Positions 48,098 through 57,096 of a stretch of 64,000 bases of DNA are shown one piece after another (position 1 is the first letter of the stretch; each line of letters opens with the position of its first letter). The notes below the pieces were generated by a model that saw nothing but the letters and a program-made list of their open reading frames with translations, was not told the DNA's origin and searched no databases. The translations under genes were made by a program, and so were the position numbers. Source of the DNA: Ulvibacterium marinum (lineage in GTDB: Bacteria > Bacteroidota > Bacteroidia > Flavobacteriales > Flavobacteriaceae); assembly GCF_003626755.1 (NCBI RefSeq), contig NZ_RBCJ01000003.1, positions 315,859 to 379,858 on the forward strand. The letters are read 5' to 3'.

Positions 48098-48679
48098 ATG
48101 GATTTAACCCAGTCAACACAGAAAGAGAAAAAGGCAAGGGCCAAAAAAATGATGCTTTGGTTCGGTATTGTGAGCCTGTTGATGGCTTTTGCGGGATGGA
48201 CCAGTGCCTATATCGTAAGCAGTAGTCGGGAAGATTGGTTACAGGATTTGGAACTTCCCCCTGCCTTTTACCTGAGTACAACTGTAATTGTAATAAGTAG
48301 TATTACCTATATTTTGGCAATAAGAGCCATAAAAATGGGAAATTCCAGGCAATGTACCTCTTGGTTGGTCGCTACTTTGGTTTTGGGCATTCTTTTTATT
48401 GTGCTGCAGTTTAACGGGTTTTCCCAAATGGTGGCCCAGGGATATTATTTTACGGGACCCACCAGTAGCATCAAGATGTCTTATGTTTTTCTTATCGCCG
48501 CCGTACATATTGTACATGTTGTTGCCGGAATTATATCCTTACTTGTCGTTTTGTTCAATCAAATTAAGGGAAAGTATACGGCCAATGAGTTTTTGGGACT
48601 TTCCCTAGGCGCTACATTTTGGCATTTTCTAGATTTGTTATGGATATATCTGGTGTTGTTCATGACTTTTGTGAGGTAA
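48098..48679 (+). CDS. heme-copper oxidase subunit III-like protein (short)
   Basis: A 193-residue protein with five hydrophobic segments, beginning from the ATG at 48098 (MDLTQSTQKEKKARAKKMMLWFG); the upstream TTG at 48056 is less likely. The C-terminal part IAAVHIVHVVAGII...GATFWHFLDLLWIYLVLFMTF matches the helical core of subunit III. It lacks the first two helices of canonical subunit III. It lies between ctaB and a longer subunit III gene, a pairing common in Flavobacteriia. Function: assembly or structural subunit of the aa3 oxidase. Confidence 0.86.
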   Translation: MDLTQSTQKEKKARAKKMMLWFGIVSLLMAFAGWTSAYIVSSSREDWLQDLELPPAFYLSTTVIVISSITYILAIRAIKMGNSRQCTSWLVATLVLGILFIVLQFNGFSQMVAQGYYFTGPTSSIKMSYVFLIAAVHIVHVVAGIISLLVVLFNQIKGKYTANEFLGLSLGATFWHFLDLLWIYLVLFMTFVR

Positions 48680-48737
48680 TTAAAAAAATATACGGGCTTT
48701 TCGTTAAAATCCGCTTTCGTTTAAAAGAAGAAAACTA

Positions 48738-48745
48738 TAAATTTG
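48738..48745 (+). promoter_or_regulatory. -7 promoter box before the long subunit III gene
   Basis: TAAATTTG matches TAnnTTTG and ends 29 bases before the ATG at 48775. The -33 area lacks a clear TTG. Confidence 0.45.
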
Positions 48746-48774
48746 TGCCAATTCTAATCAGACTTTAAGACTTT

Positions 48775-49749
48775 ATGGATTCTACGGTTACTACTGCTTC
48801 GGAAGAAAATGTTTGGGGCGGGGGCAACAGACCCCTTAATGCCAGTTATGGGAAATTAATGATGTGGTTCTTCCTCGTTTCCGATGCTTTGACCTTTTCC
48901 GGTTTTTTAGCCTCCTACGGATTCTCCAGATTTAAATTTATAGAGACTTGGCCCATCGCGGATGAGGTATTTACGCACGTTCCCTTCTTCCATGGTAACT
49001 TCCCAATGTATTATGTGGCTTTTATGACCTTCATACTGATTATGTCCTCGGTAACTATGGTGCTTGCGGTGGATGCAGGCCATAGGATGAAGCAAAATGC
49101 CGTGATATGGTATATGTTCCTCACCATAATAGGAGGTGCCATATTTGTGGGCTCCCAGGCGTGGGAGTGGGCTACGTTCATTAAAGGTGATTTTGGTGCC
49201 TTGGAGACCAAGGGCGGAAGAATCCTGCAATTTGTAAACGCCGATACTGGAGAAAGAGCGGCATTGGCGGATTTCGCCGAAGTTATTCCAGATAGTCGTC
49301 TGGAGCATGAGAGAAAAAATGGTGTCTGGTACTACGATGAAGGCTATATGCCCAGTTACAACTTAAATGAGGTAATAGAAGGATTTAAGGCCAACTCTAA
49401 TATATTGGTACGAACAGAGACCATTAATGAAGAAGGGGAAAAGGTAGTTCTGGATCGGGGACAATCATTGACCAAACTTAAGGATGCCGTTCAAGTAGTT
49501 GAAGGTGCAAACCTTATTCATAACGAATACGGTAGCAGACTTTTCGCCGACTTCTTTTTCTTTATAACAGGCTTTCACGGTTTCCACGTTTTCTCGGGAG
49601 TAGTGATCAATATCATTATATTCTTCAATGTCATATTGGGTACCTATGAGCGACGTGGGCATTATGAAATGGTAGAGAAAGTAGGTCTATATTGGCACTT
49701 TGTAGATTTGGTTTGGGTATTTGTATTTACTTTTTTCTATTTGGTATAA
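48775..49749 (+). CDS. coxC: cytochrome c oxidase subunit III
   Basis: A 324-residue subunit III. The first helices (residues about 24-40, 76-100 and 115-130) are followed by a hydrophilic insert of about 90 residues (KGGRILQFVNADTGERAALAD to LTKLKDAVQVVEGANL). The C-terminal helices follow (HNEYGSRLFADFFFFITGFHGFHVFSG and GLYWHFVDLVWVFVFTFFY). The Glu and His residues of the subunit III core are present (GFHGFHV, WHFVDLVW). The insert makes it longer than E. coli-type subunit III (about 200) and fits Bacteroidota homologues. It may be transcribed both from ctaB and from its own box. Confidence 0.94.
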   Translation: MDSTVTTASEENVWGGGNRPLNASYGKLMMWFFLVSDALTFSGFLASYGFSRFKFIETWPIADEVFTHVPFFHGNFPMYYVAFMTFILIMSSVTMVLAVDAGHRMKQNAVIWYMFLTIIGGAIFVGSQAWEWATFIKGDFGALETKGGRILQFVNADTGERAALADFAEVIPDSRLEHERKNGVWYYDEGYMPSYNLNEVIEGFKANSNILVRTETINEEGEKVVLDRGQSLTKLKDAVQVVEGANLIHNEYGSRLFADFFFFITGFHGFHVFSGVVINIIIFFNVILGTYERRGHYEMVEKVGLYWHFVDLVWVFVFTFFYLV

Positions 49750-49815
49750 AAGTCTTTGATTTTACTTCCTCAAAGAAGGAAAGTCTAATATGTCGAAAAC
49801 AAGACAAATTGAAAC

Positions 49816-50199
49816 ATGGCACACGAACATAAGCTTGAAATTTTTAGGGGACTTTTAAAGTTCAAATCCAACACCCAGAAAATATGGGGGGTTTTAGTTT
49901 TTTTAACCATTGTTACCGCGATTGAAGTTGCGTTGGGGATTACAAAACCTACAGCATTAACAGGGAATTACTTTCTGGGAATGAAGCTTCTGAATTGGAT
50001 ATTCATTATCCTAACACTGGTAAAGGCTTATTATATCGCCTGGGATTTCATGCATCTTAGGGATGAGAAAAATGCATTACGAAGAGCCATAGTCTGGACC
50101 CCCATTTTTTTAGTGGCCTATTTAATTTTTATTCTTCTCTTTGAAGCGGATTACATTTATAATGTCTTTAAGGATGGCTATGTAAAATGGAATTTCTAA
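49816..50199 (+). CDS. cytochrome c oxidase subunit IV
   Basis: A 127-residue small membrane protein with three hydrophobic segments (about 22-40, 53-73 and 92-115), beginning MAHEHKLEIFRGLLKFKSNTQ. The segment WDFMHLRDEKNALRRAIVWTP matches the caa3/aa3-type subunit IV (COX4_pro) family. It follows the subunit III gene by 66 bases and precedes a terminator-like hairpin. It would stabilise the CuB site region of subunit I in the membrane. Confidence 0.9.
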   Translation: MAHEHKLEIFRGLLKFKSNTQKIWGVLVFLTIVTAIEVALGITKPTALTGNYFLGMKLLNWIFIILTLVKAYYIAWDFMHLRDEKNALRRAIVWTPIFLVAYLIFILLFEADYIYNVFKDGYVKWNF

Positions 50200-50218
50200 C
50201 GTAGAATTAACAGCTTTA

Positions 50219-50244
50219 AAAGACGGTTTGCACCGTCTTTTTTT
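50219..50244 (+). terminator. terminator after subunit IV
   Basis: AAAGACGG (50219-50226) pairs with CCGTCTTT (50233-50240) around TTTGCA, followed by T residues to 50244. Confidence 0.75.
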
Positions 50245-50251
50245 ATTTTTG
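50244..50251 (+). promoter_or_regulatory. -7 promoter box abutting the terminator
   Basis: TATTTTTG matches TAnnTTTG, sits immediately behind the terminator T run and ends 17 bases before the ATG at 50269. A -33 TTG at the right distance is missing. Confidence 0.4.
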
Positions 50252-50268
50252 CATAGGTCTACAGCGCT

Positions 50269-50901
50269 ATGAAAAAGACATTTGTACTAACCGTTTTGTT
50301 TGTGTTACCTATAGTGGTATATCTGTTTTTTGCTTCTGGGGTCACCAACTTTGGAAAACTCCCCACCTTAACGGAAAACATAGCCGATTTACCATCTTCC
50401 GATAGTGATATTTCGCTAAAGGGCAAGATTACTATTTTAGGATTTTTAGGAAAGGATATTGAGCTTAAAAAGGGTAACGCCTTCAATCTAAATCAAAAAA
50501 TATACAAACGATTTTATGAGTTTCAAGATTTTCAATTTCTTATGGTTGTACCTAAGGGAACCGAAGAAAAGGTCTTGGAATTAAAAAAGGAATTAGGTGG
50601 TTTGGCGGATGTCCGAAAATGGAATTTTGTTTATGCCGGGGAGAATGAAATACATATGTTTTTTAAGGGCTTACGGACCAATTTGTCCTTGGATGAAAGT
50701 TTATCCACCCCATATGTGTTTATAATAGACAAGGACGGTAATTTAAGGGGTAGGACAAATGATGAGGATGAGGGCACAAAGTATGGTTTTAATGCCACTT
50801 CTGTAGCCGATTTGAACAACAAGATGGAAGATGATGTAAAAATAATCCTGGCAGAATATCGTATGGCATTAAAGAAAAACATTTCCAACAGGGATAAATA
50901 A
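50269..50901 (+). CDS. cysteine-free thioredoxin-fold-like membrane protein beside SCO1
   Basis: A 210-residue protein with an N-terminal membrane anchor (MKKTFVLTVLFVLPIVVYLFF). The rest has the secondary-structure rhythm of a thioredoxin/SCO fold: GKITILGFLG at the first strand, then an alpha helix (NLNQKIYKRFYEF), FQFLMVVPKG, and TPYVFIIDKDGNLRGRTND where SCO and TlpA proteins have VFLIDKDG. The protein contains no cysteine, so it cannot be redox active or bind copper in the SCO way. It overlaps the SCO1 start by one base, which suggests a partner in copper delivery. That role is inferred. Confidence 0.7.
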   Translation: MKKTFVLTVLFVLPIVVYLFFASGVTNFGKLPTLTENIADLPSSDSDISLKGKITILGFLGKDIELKKGNAFNLNQKIYKRFYEFQDFQFLMVVPKGTEEKVLELKKELGGLADVRKWNFVYAGENEIHMFFKGLRTNLSLDESLSTPYVFIIDKDGNLRGRTNDEDEGTKYGFNATSVADLNNKMEDDVKIILAEYRMALKKNISNRDK

Positions 50902-51611
50902 TGCACAAGAAGTACACCTATGTTTGGGTATCCTTCGTAATCTTGATTTTTGGAATAATTTTTATCCCAAAAATTGTGGATCGTGTACGAAGCGGTGAAA
51001 TCGTTGATAATGATAGAATGAGCAAATTGGCCTTTATTGAGGTCAATGGTCAAAAAAGGAAGGTACCCTCATTTTCTTTCATTAATCAGGATAGCCTTTT
51101 GATTACGGATAAGGATTATTTGGGAAAGGTATATGTGGCAGAATTCTTTTTTACTACCTGCCCCACCATCTGTCCGGTAATGACTAAAAATTTGGTAGAG
51201 CTCCAAAACACTTTTAAGGATTTCGAGGATTTTGGCATCGCCTCTTTCACCATAAATCCACGTTATGATGTGCCTCAAGTTCTAAAGGAATATGCTGAGA
51301 AGAATAACATTACGGACATAGATTGGCATTTATTGACCGGTGATAGGGATGCAATTTACAATTTGGCTCAAAATGGATTTTATTTGATTGCCACTGAAGA
51401 TAAGGAAGCTCCCGGTGGCTTTGAACATTCTGGTATGTTCGCTTTAATTGATAAAAATGGGTTTTTCCGTTCAAGGAGGGATGCAGCAAATAATCCGATA
51501 ATCTATTATAGAGGTACCGTTACAGAGGAACAAAGGGAAAATAATGAAGGGGAAGAAGAACAAATTAGTATGTTAAAAGAGGATATCAAAAAATTGTTGA
51601 AGGAAGAATAG
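50901..51611 (+). CDS. SCO1/SenC family copper chaperone
   Basis: A 236-residue membrane-anchored thioredoxin-fold protein that helps assemble the CuA centre of oxidase subunit II. One N-terminal helix (about 9-24) anchors it. The copper site is CPTIC (Cys87 and Cys91) with the distal His in GGFEHSGMFALID. Length and motif spacing fit SCO1. The gene shares a base with the preceding stop (TAATG) and is followed directly by the DUF420 gene. Confidence 0.95.
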   Translation: MHKKYTYVWVSFVILIFGIIFIPKIVDRVRSGEIVDNDRMSKLAFIEVNGQKRKVPSFSFINQDSLLITDKDYLGKVYVAEFFFTTCPTICPVMTKNLVELQNTFKDFEDFGIASFTINPRYDVPQVLKEYAEKNNITDIDWHLLTGDRDAIYNLAQNGFYLIATEDKEAPGGFEHSGMFALIDKNGFFRSRRDAANNPIIYYRGTVTEEQRENNEGEEEQISMLKEDIKKLLKEE

Positions 51612-52145
51612 ATGGAAACCATAGAGCTTAGGGAGAAAAGATTCAATAGGGTGATTACGGTCGTGTCTATTCTGGTACCCGTGGTGGTAGCTATGCTGTT
51701 TCGCGTTAAACTGCCCAATGTGGAGCCATTGACTTTTTTGCCGCCTATCTATGCGACGATCAATGGTATAACGGCACTCTTATTGATTTTGGCCGTTTGG
51801 GCCATAAAACAAGGAAAACGAAAACTTCACCAAAATATAATGACCACCTGTATTGTACTATCCGGCATATTCTTGCTCATGTACATCGCATATCATATGA
51901 CATCGGAATCCACACCTTTTGGGGGAGAAGGAAACATCAAGTATGTGTACTACTTCATTCTAATTTCACATATCATATTATCAATTTTAATAATCCCATT
52001 GGTATTAAAGACCTATGCAAGGGCATATCTTGGTAAGTTTGAGGCGCATCGAAAATTGGCCAAGATTACCTTTCCCATATGGCTCTATGTAGCGGTAACC
52101 GGGGTCGTTGTTTATATCATGATTTCACCCTACTATGTACACTAA
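51612..52145 (+). CDS. DUF420 membrane protein
   Basis: A 177-residue protein with five hydrophobic segments, beginning METIELREKRFNRVITVVSI. The conserved histidines of the family are visible: KLHQNIMTTC, YIAYHMTSES, LISHIILSIL and FEAHRKLAKITFP. DUF420 genes cluster with cytochrome oxidase and SCO1 genes in many bacteria, and a role in copper or heme insertion has been proposed, though not shown here. It starts immediately at the SCO1 stop and its own end overlaps the next frame by 11 bases. Confidence 0.92.
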   Translation: METIELREKRFNRVITVVSILVPVVVAMLFRVKLPNVEPLTFLPPIYATINGITALLLILAVWAIKQGKRKLHQNIMTTCIVLSGIFLLMYIAYHMTSESTPFGGEGNIKYVYYFILISHIILSILIIPLVLKTYARAYLGKFEAHRKLAKITFPIWLYVAVTGVVVYIMISPYYVH

Positions 52146-52446
52146 TAGAAAAAAATTGAACTTGCCTTATTTTCTCCCTGCCATATGGGACGAAACAAAG
52201 GGACCGATCGATCATATTTCAAGGGCAGTCTCAAATCGGACTGGATTACTTTTGTTTTTTGCATGCTTTCTTATGTTTTCACTCTCTGTCGAGGCTCAAT
52301 GCGCCATGTGCCGCGCCGTTTTGGAAAGTGAAGGCAACAAAAGTACGGCAGAGGGTATAAACAATGGCATAGTATACCTTATGGCCATACCCTATGTCCT
52401 TGTTGGGGTACTATTTTACTTTGTGTACAAGAAAATTAAGGGGTAG
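52135..52446 (+). CDS. small membrane protein with CxxC motif
   Basis: Up to 103 residues. A hydrophobic stretch (GLLLFFACFLMFSLSVEAQ, about residues 37-55) is followed by CAMCRAVLESEG and a second helix (IVYLMAIPYVLVGVLFYFV). This is a small family I know from the SCO/DUF420 neighbourhood of Flavobacteriia, usually a signal peptide plus the CxxC part. The start is uncertain: ATG at 52135 overlaps DUF420, and in-frame TTG codons at 52156 and 52162 are alternatives. A metal or thiol role at the periplasmic CxxC is inferred. Confidence 0.65.
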   Translation: MYTNRKKLNLPYFLPAIWDETKGPIDHISRAVSNRTGLLLFFACFLMFSLSVEAQCAMCRAVLESEGNKSTAEGINNGIVYLMAIPYVLVGVLFYFVYKKIKG

Positions 52447-52562
52447 CCCCTTGGTTATTTTTAACATATTTTTAAGAAGAGTACTGTAACATTGGAATGT
52501 TCTAGAAGTCTTATTACAGTGCACGGTTACATAATTGTACCTATCGATCAAAAACCGACCGA

Positions 52563-53807
52563 ATGTTTGATATCGAAAGATGGCAGGAAATATTTGACAC
52601 CATTCGTAAAAACAAATTGCGAACTTTCCTTACGGGACTTTCCGTTGCTTCGGGCATCTTTATATTGGTAATTTTATTGGGTTTCGGGCAAGGGATGCAA
52701 AATGGCGTTGCCCATGAATTTGAACAGGATGCATCTACAAGTGTTTGGGTGTGGCCGGGAGTAACCGCTAAGGAGTACAAAGGACTTAATCCCGGAAGGA
52801 GAATTCAATTACGCAACGAGAATTTTGAGAATAGCGTATCCCTTTTAAGTGAAGATATAGAATACAAATCACCACGTATATTTGTCCAGGATGTTTCGGT
52901 CAATTATGGCAATGAAGTCCTGGTCTATAGTGTGCAAGGAGTCTCCTATCAATTTCAGCAAATTGACAATGCCAAGATGTCCGAAGGCCGGTTTATCAAT
53001 TATAGTGATGAAATAGGTACTGCAAAGGTGGCTGTTCTTGGTAATAAGATTAAAAGGGATGTATTTAAGAATGTAGATAATCCTTTGGGAGAGTATATAG
53101 ACATATCCGGTATTCCCTTTAAGATTATTGGCTTTTTTGGAGAACAAGAGGAACGGGAGGAGGAAGTTATCTATATTCCAATTACTACAGCTCAAAGGGT
53201 TTTTAATGGATCGGATAAGGTTAGCAATTTGGCATATACCGTGCCTCCTATGGAAAACTTTGATGAGGCGGCTGCCCGCGCGATAAAGTTCAAAAACGAC
53301 TTGAGGGCATACTTGCAACAGGCCCATACGGTTGCTCCGGACGATACAAGTGCCATTTATGTATGGAGTGCCATGGAGGAGGCAAAACGTTATTATGGGT
53401 TAACCGGAAACATTAAATTCTTTTTTTGGTTTGTTGGGGTTTGTACCATTATAGCTGGGGTGGTCGGTGTAAGTAATATAATGCTTATCGTAGTGAAGGA
53501 GCGGACCAGGGAAATAGGAATACGGAAAGCTTTGGGAGCAAAGCCTTGGTCTATAGTAGGTATGATCCTTCATGAATCTATTTTCGTTACTGCCATCTCC
53601 GGTTTCGCCGGCCTAATTTTTAGTATGGGGCTTTTGGAACTGGTAGGCCCTCACATAGAGGTGGATTATATCATGAATCCGTCCGTAAACTTCAATGTGG
53701 CATTGGCCACTGTTTTTGTACTGATTTTTGCAGGGACTTTTGCAGGCTTTTTCCCTGCCTGGCGCGCAGCAAAGGTACAGGTGGTAGAAGCCTTAAAGGA
53801 TGAGTGA
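52563..53807 (+). CDS. MacB-like ABC transporter permease, module 1 subunit A
   Basis: A 414-residue FtsX/MacB-type permease: a cytoplasmic N-terminal helix (MFDIERWQEIFDTIRKNKL), TM1 (about 21-43), a periplasmic MacB_PCD domain (about 45-280) and three C-terminal helices (about 286-310, 335-360 and 376-400). The coupling segment MLIVVKERTREIGIRKALG contacts the ATPase. No ATPase domain is fused. It closely resembles the permease at 57089 (KNKLRTFLTG versus KNKLRTFLSG at the start), pointing to duplication. It probably pairs with the following permease as a heterodimer. Confidence 0.92.
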   Translation: MFDIERWQEIFDTIRKNKLRTFLTGLSVASGIFILVILLGFGQGMQNGVAHEFEQDASTSVWVWPGVTAKEYKGLNPGRRIQLRNENFENSVSLLSEDIEYKSPRIFVQDVSVNYGNEVLVYSVQGVSYQFQQIDNAKMSEGRFINYSDEIGTAKVAVLGNKIKRDVFKNVDNPLGEYIDISGIPFKIIGFFGEQEEREEEVIYIPITTAQRVFNGSDKVSNLAYTVPPMENFDEAAARAIKFKNDLRAYLQQAHTVAPDDTSAIYVWSAMEEAKRYYGLTGNIKFFFWFVGVCTIIAGVVGVSNIMLIVVKERTREIGIRKALGAKPWSIVGMILHESIFVTAISGFAGLIFSMGLLELVGPHIEVDYIMNPSVNFNVALATVFVLIFAGTFAGFFPAWRAAKVQVVEALKDE

Positions 53808-53871
53808 ACACTAATAAAAGGTGGACTTGGGTCTTGGAATTTGAGTTTTGTAATTTTTCACAAAGTGAACA

Positions 53872-55131
53872 ATGTTTAACAGAGATCGTTGGAAAGAAAT
53901 TTTGGAGGTACTGACTAGTAATTGGTTTAGGACCGTACTGACCGCTTTTGGTGTATTCTGGGGCATCTTGATATTAATTATCCTTCTGGCAGCGGGCAAA
54001 GGTCTTGAGAATGGCATAAAGGCGGATTTTGGGGATATTGCCACAAACACTATGTTCATGTGGACCCGTAGTACCACTAAGTCCTATCAGGGGCTTCCCA
54101 AAGGAAGAAGTTTTGAGTTTAAGATTGAGGATGTTCAAACGCTGAAGGATAATATTCCCCATCTTAGATTCATTTCGCCAAGGAATCGATTGGGCGGTTT
54201 TAGAGGAGGAAGCAATGTCATACGAGGACTTAAGACAGGGGCATACAATGTATACGGGGATTATCCGGAAATTATAAACCAAGACCCCATGACCGTAACT
54301 TCCGGTCGGTTTCTCAATCAGAATGATATCCGCGAGAAACGGAAAATAGCCATAATTGGAAGCGGGGTAAAGAATGACCTATACGAAAAGGATGAAGAGG
54401 TGCTGGGGACCTATATTAAAATCCAAGGTGTAAATTTTATGGTAGTGGGTACCTATAAGAAAAATAGCAATGATGGTGACGGAGAAGAAGCTCAAAAAGA
54501 GATTTTTGTCCCCTTCACCACTTTTTCACAGGCCTTTAATCGTGGTAATGATGTGGGATGGATGGCCATTACCGCCCATGACGGCCACTCCATTTCCGAC
54601 TTAAAGGAAAGAGTAATAAATACAGTAAAGGCTAAACGGAAAGTACATCCAGAGGATGATAGGGCGATTGGCTATTTTGATCTATATGAACAATACAATA
54701 GGGTAGAAAGCCTTTTTGGTGCCATGGGATTCATAGCCTATTTTGTTGGAATCTTGGTATTGTTGTCCGGTATTATCGGAGTAAGCAATATTATGTTGAT
54801 CGTAGTCAAGGAACGGACCAAGGAAATTGGGATACGCAGGGCTTTAGGTGAAGATCCGTGGTCCATTAAAAAACAAATATTAATGGAATCCATTTTTCTT
54901 ACCCTTATTTCCGGAATGGCAGGAATTAGCTTTGGGGCACTGTTCATTTATGCGGTCAATGCACTATTGGATGCCAATGGTCCGGTGGATATGTTCCTTA
55001 ATCCCAGTGTAAGCCTGGGTGTAGTGGTGGGTGCTTTGGTCATATTGGTCGTATCCGGTTTGTTGGCGGGCTTCATCCCGGCACAAAGTGCTATTAAGGT
55101 AAGACCTATAGATGCGCTCAGGACCGAATAA
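53872..55131 (+). CDS. MacB-like ABC transporter permease, module 1 subunit B
   Basis: A 419-residue permease with the same architecture: N-terminal MFNRDRWKEILEVL, TM1, MacB_PCD domain (about 45-280) and three terminal helices. The coupling region reads MLIVVKERTKEIGIRRALGEDP. It is closer to the permease at 58320 than to its own neighbour (WGILILIILLAAGKGLENG versus WGIFIYIALSGAAKGMDNG). The gene lies 64 bases behind module 1 subunit A and 46 before the adaptor. Together with subunit A it would form a heterodimeric transmembrane unit. Confidence 0.92.
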   Translation: MFNRDRWKEILEVLTSNWFRTVLTAFGVFWGILILIILLAAGKGLENGIKADFGDIATNTMFMWTRSTTKSYQGLPKGRSFEFKIEDVQTLKDNIPHLRFISPRNRLGGFRGGSNVIRGLKTGAYNVYGDYPEIINQDPMTVTSGRFLNQNDIREKRKIAIIGSGVKNDLYEKDEEVLGTYIKIQGVNFMVVGTYKKNSNDGDGEEAQKEIFVPFTTFSQAFNRGNDVGWMAITAHDGHSISDLKERVINTVKAKRKVHPEDDRAIGYFDLYEQYNRVESLFGAMGFIAYFVGILVLLSGIIGVSNIMLIVVKERTKEIGIRRALGEDPWSIKKQILMESIFLTLISGMAGISFGALFIYAVNALLDANGPVDMFLNPSVSLGVVVGALVILVVSGLLAGFIPAQSAIKVRPIDALRTE

Positions 55132-55177
55132 AAAATAGAAACATCAATCAAATCATAAAACAAAAACGAGACAGGAA

Positions 55178-56290
55178 ATGAAAAAGTCGGTTACCATAAT
55201 TATCTTATTGCTCATAGCTATAACCTTTGGGGGAGCCATGTATTACTTGTATCAAAAAAATGCTGAGGATCCCATTGTCTATGAAACTGCTGAGCCTTCC
55301 AAACAAAACATTATCAAAAAGGCCGTGGCCACCGGAAGCATTCTTCCCTTGGAGGAAGTGTTGATAAAGCCTAATATTTCCGGAGTTATCGAAGAGATTT
55401 TTGTAGAAGGGGGGGATTATGTGAAGTCGGGCGATCTCCTAGCCCGTATCAAAGTAGTTCCTAACTTAAATGCCTTGAACAATGCAAGAAATGCTATTGA
55501 CGCGGCCAAAATTGCCTTGGATGACCAAATTCGAAATCTTACGCGCCAAAAAAGTCTTTTTGATAAAGGGGTAATCTCCAAAGTGGACTTGGAACGGGCG
55601 GAGGTTGCCCATGACCAGGCCAAACAGTCCTACGCCGCCGCCAATAAGGATTATGACATCATTAAGACCGGTACATCAAGGGGCTATGGCAACGTGGCGA
55701 ATACCCAAATTCGGTCTACGGTAGGTGGTATGGTATTGGAGGTCCCGGTAGAAGTGGGGAACCAGGTTATAGAAAGTAATACTTTTAATGAAGGTACTAC
55801 TATAGCGGCCATAGCAGATGTCGAAAAAATGATTTTTGAAGGAAAGGTGGATGAGTCGGAAGTCGGGAAGATCGAAGAGAACCTGCCTTTGGAAATAACC
55901 GTCGGAGCTATAGAAAATACCGTTTTTGATGCTGTGTTGGATTATATTGCTCCAAAAGGGAATGAGGAGAATGGAGCCATCCAGTTTGAGATTAAGGGCA
56001 CGCTGAATAAACAGGACTCGGTATTTATAAGAGCGGGACTGAGTGCCAATGCATCTATAATTCTAGGCCGGGCAGATAGCGTACTGGCCATAAAGGAAGC
56101 TTTGGTACAATTTGATGATGAGACCAAAAAACCCTTTGTAGAGATAGAACAAGGAGAACAACAATTTGAACGAAAGGATATTGAGTTGGGAATAAGCGAC
56201 GGAATTTTTGTTGAGGTAAAGTCCGGTATTGCGGAAAACGACAAGATCAAGGTTTGGAACAAAGTGGAGCCCGACGGGGCGGTAAACTAG
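55178..56290 (+). CDS. periplasmic adaptor (HlyD/MacA-like), module 1
   Basis: A 370-residue membrane-fusion protein. One N-terminal helix (MKKSVTIIILLLIAITFGGA) is followed by the biotinyl-lipoyl-like part (LPLEEVLIKPNISGVIEEIF), a helical hairpin (about 95-150: NALNNARNAIDAAKIALDD, then KVDLERAEVAHDQAKQSYAA) and a beta barrel and membrane-proximal domain to the end. It would bridge the permease pair to an outer-membrane TolC. It is homologous to the adaptor at 59653. The permease-permease-adaptor order repeats in module 2. Confidence 0.93.
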   Translation: MKKSVTIIILLLIAITFGGAMYYLYQKNAEDPIVYETAEPSKQNIIKKAVATGSILPLEEVLIKPNISGVIEEIFVEGGDYVKSGDLLARIKVVPNLNALNNARNAIDAAKIALDDQIRNLTRQKSLFDKGVISKVDLERAEVAHDQAKQSYAAANKDYDIIKTGTSRGYGNVANTQIRSTVGGMVLEVPVEVGNQVIESNTFNEGTTIAAIADVEKMIFEGKVDESEVGKIEENLPLEITVGAIENTVFDAVLDYIAPKGNEENGAIQFEIKGTLNKQDSVFIRAGLSANASIILGRADSVLAIKEALVQFDDETKKPFVEIEQGEQQFERKDIELGISDGIFVEVKSGIAENDKIKVWNKVEPDGAVN

Positions 56291-56394
56291 TTTTTAACAT
56301 AATATTTTGAACTCATCTTGTAACATTTTAACAACTTGCCTGTCTCATTGTAGGTGAGGTACTTCCCACCTAGGAAATCACTAACATAACCACC

Positions 56395-57096
56395 ATGATT
56401 GAAATCAAGGATCTTCACAAATCTTATAAAATGGGGAGCAATTCCCTACATGTGTTAAAGGGTATCAATTTTTCTGTAGAGGAAGGGGAACTTGTAGCGA
56501 TCATGGGTTCTTCCGGATCGGGAAAATCAACACTTCTCAATATTTTGGGCATGTTGGATGAGGCAAATTCCGGAGAATATACTTTGGACGGGGTGCCTAT
56601 AAAAGACTTGAACGAAACCAAAGCGGCCAAATACCGAAATAAATTTTTGGGTTTTGTATTTCAATCCTTCAACTTGATCAATTATAAGAATGCCATGGAA
56701 AATGTGGCCTTACCCCTCTATTATCAGAAGATGGGCAGAAAGGAAAGGCAGGAAAAGGCATTGAAGTATTTGGGTCAAGTAGGTTTAACGGAATGGGCCA
56801 CTCATCTGCCCAATGAGCTTTCAGGAGGTCAAAAGCAAAGGGTTGCCATTGCTCGGGCCATGGCGGCAGAACCCAAAGTACTTTTAGCGGATGAACCTAC
56901 GGGAGCCTTGGATAGTAAAACATCCTATGAAGTTATGGATCTGATCCAGAAAATAAACGATCAGGGAAATACTATTCTTGTAGTGACACACGAAGAGGAT
57001 ATCGCACACATGTGTAAGCGGATTGTACATTTAAAGGATGGTATTATTGTAAAAGACGAAAAAGTAAAGCAGGTAAGAGCTTCCGAATATGTTTAG
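56395..57096 (+). CDS. MacB-type ABC transporter ATPase, the only one in the locus
   Basis: A 233-residue ATPase. Walker A GSSGSGKST is at about residues 38-46, the Q-loop lies in FVFQSFNLI, the signature is LSGGQKQRVAIARA, Walker B is VLLADEPTGALDS, and the H-loop is VVTHEED. It belongs to the LolD/MacB/FtsE-like group. The 104 bases before it include an inverted repeat TAGGTG/CACCTA at 56351-56374. Its end overlaps the start of the next permease by eight bases, so it is translationally coupled to module 2; module 1 has no ATPase of its own nearby. Confidence 0.96.
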   Translation: MIEIKDLHKSYKMGSNSLHVLKGINFSVEEGELVAIMGSSGSGKSTLLNILGMLDEANSGEYTLDGVPIKDLNETKAAKYRNKFLGFVFQSFNLINYKNAMENVALPLYYQKMGRKERQEKALKYLGQVGLTEWATHLPNELSGGQKQRVAIARAMAAEPKVLLADEPTGALDSKTSYEVMDLIQKINDQGNTILVVTHEEDIAHMCKRIVHLKDGIIVKDEKVKQVRASEYV

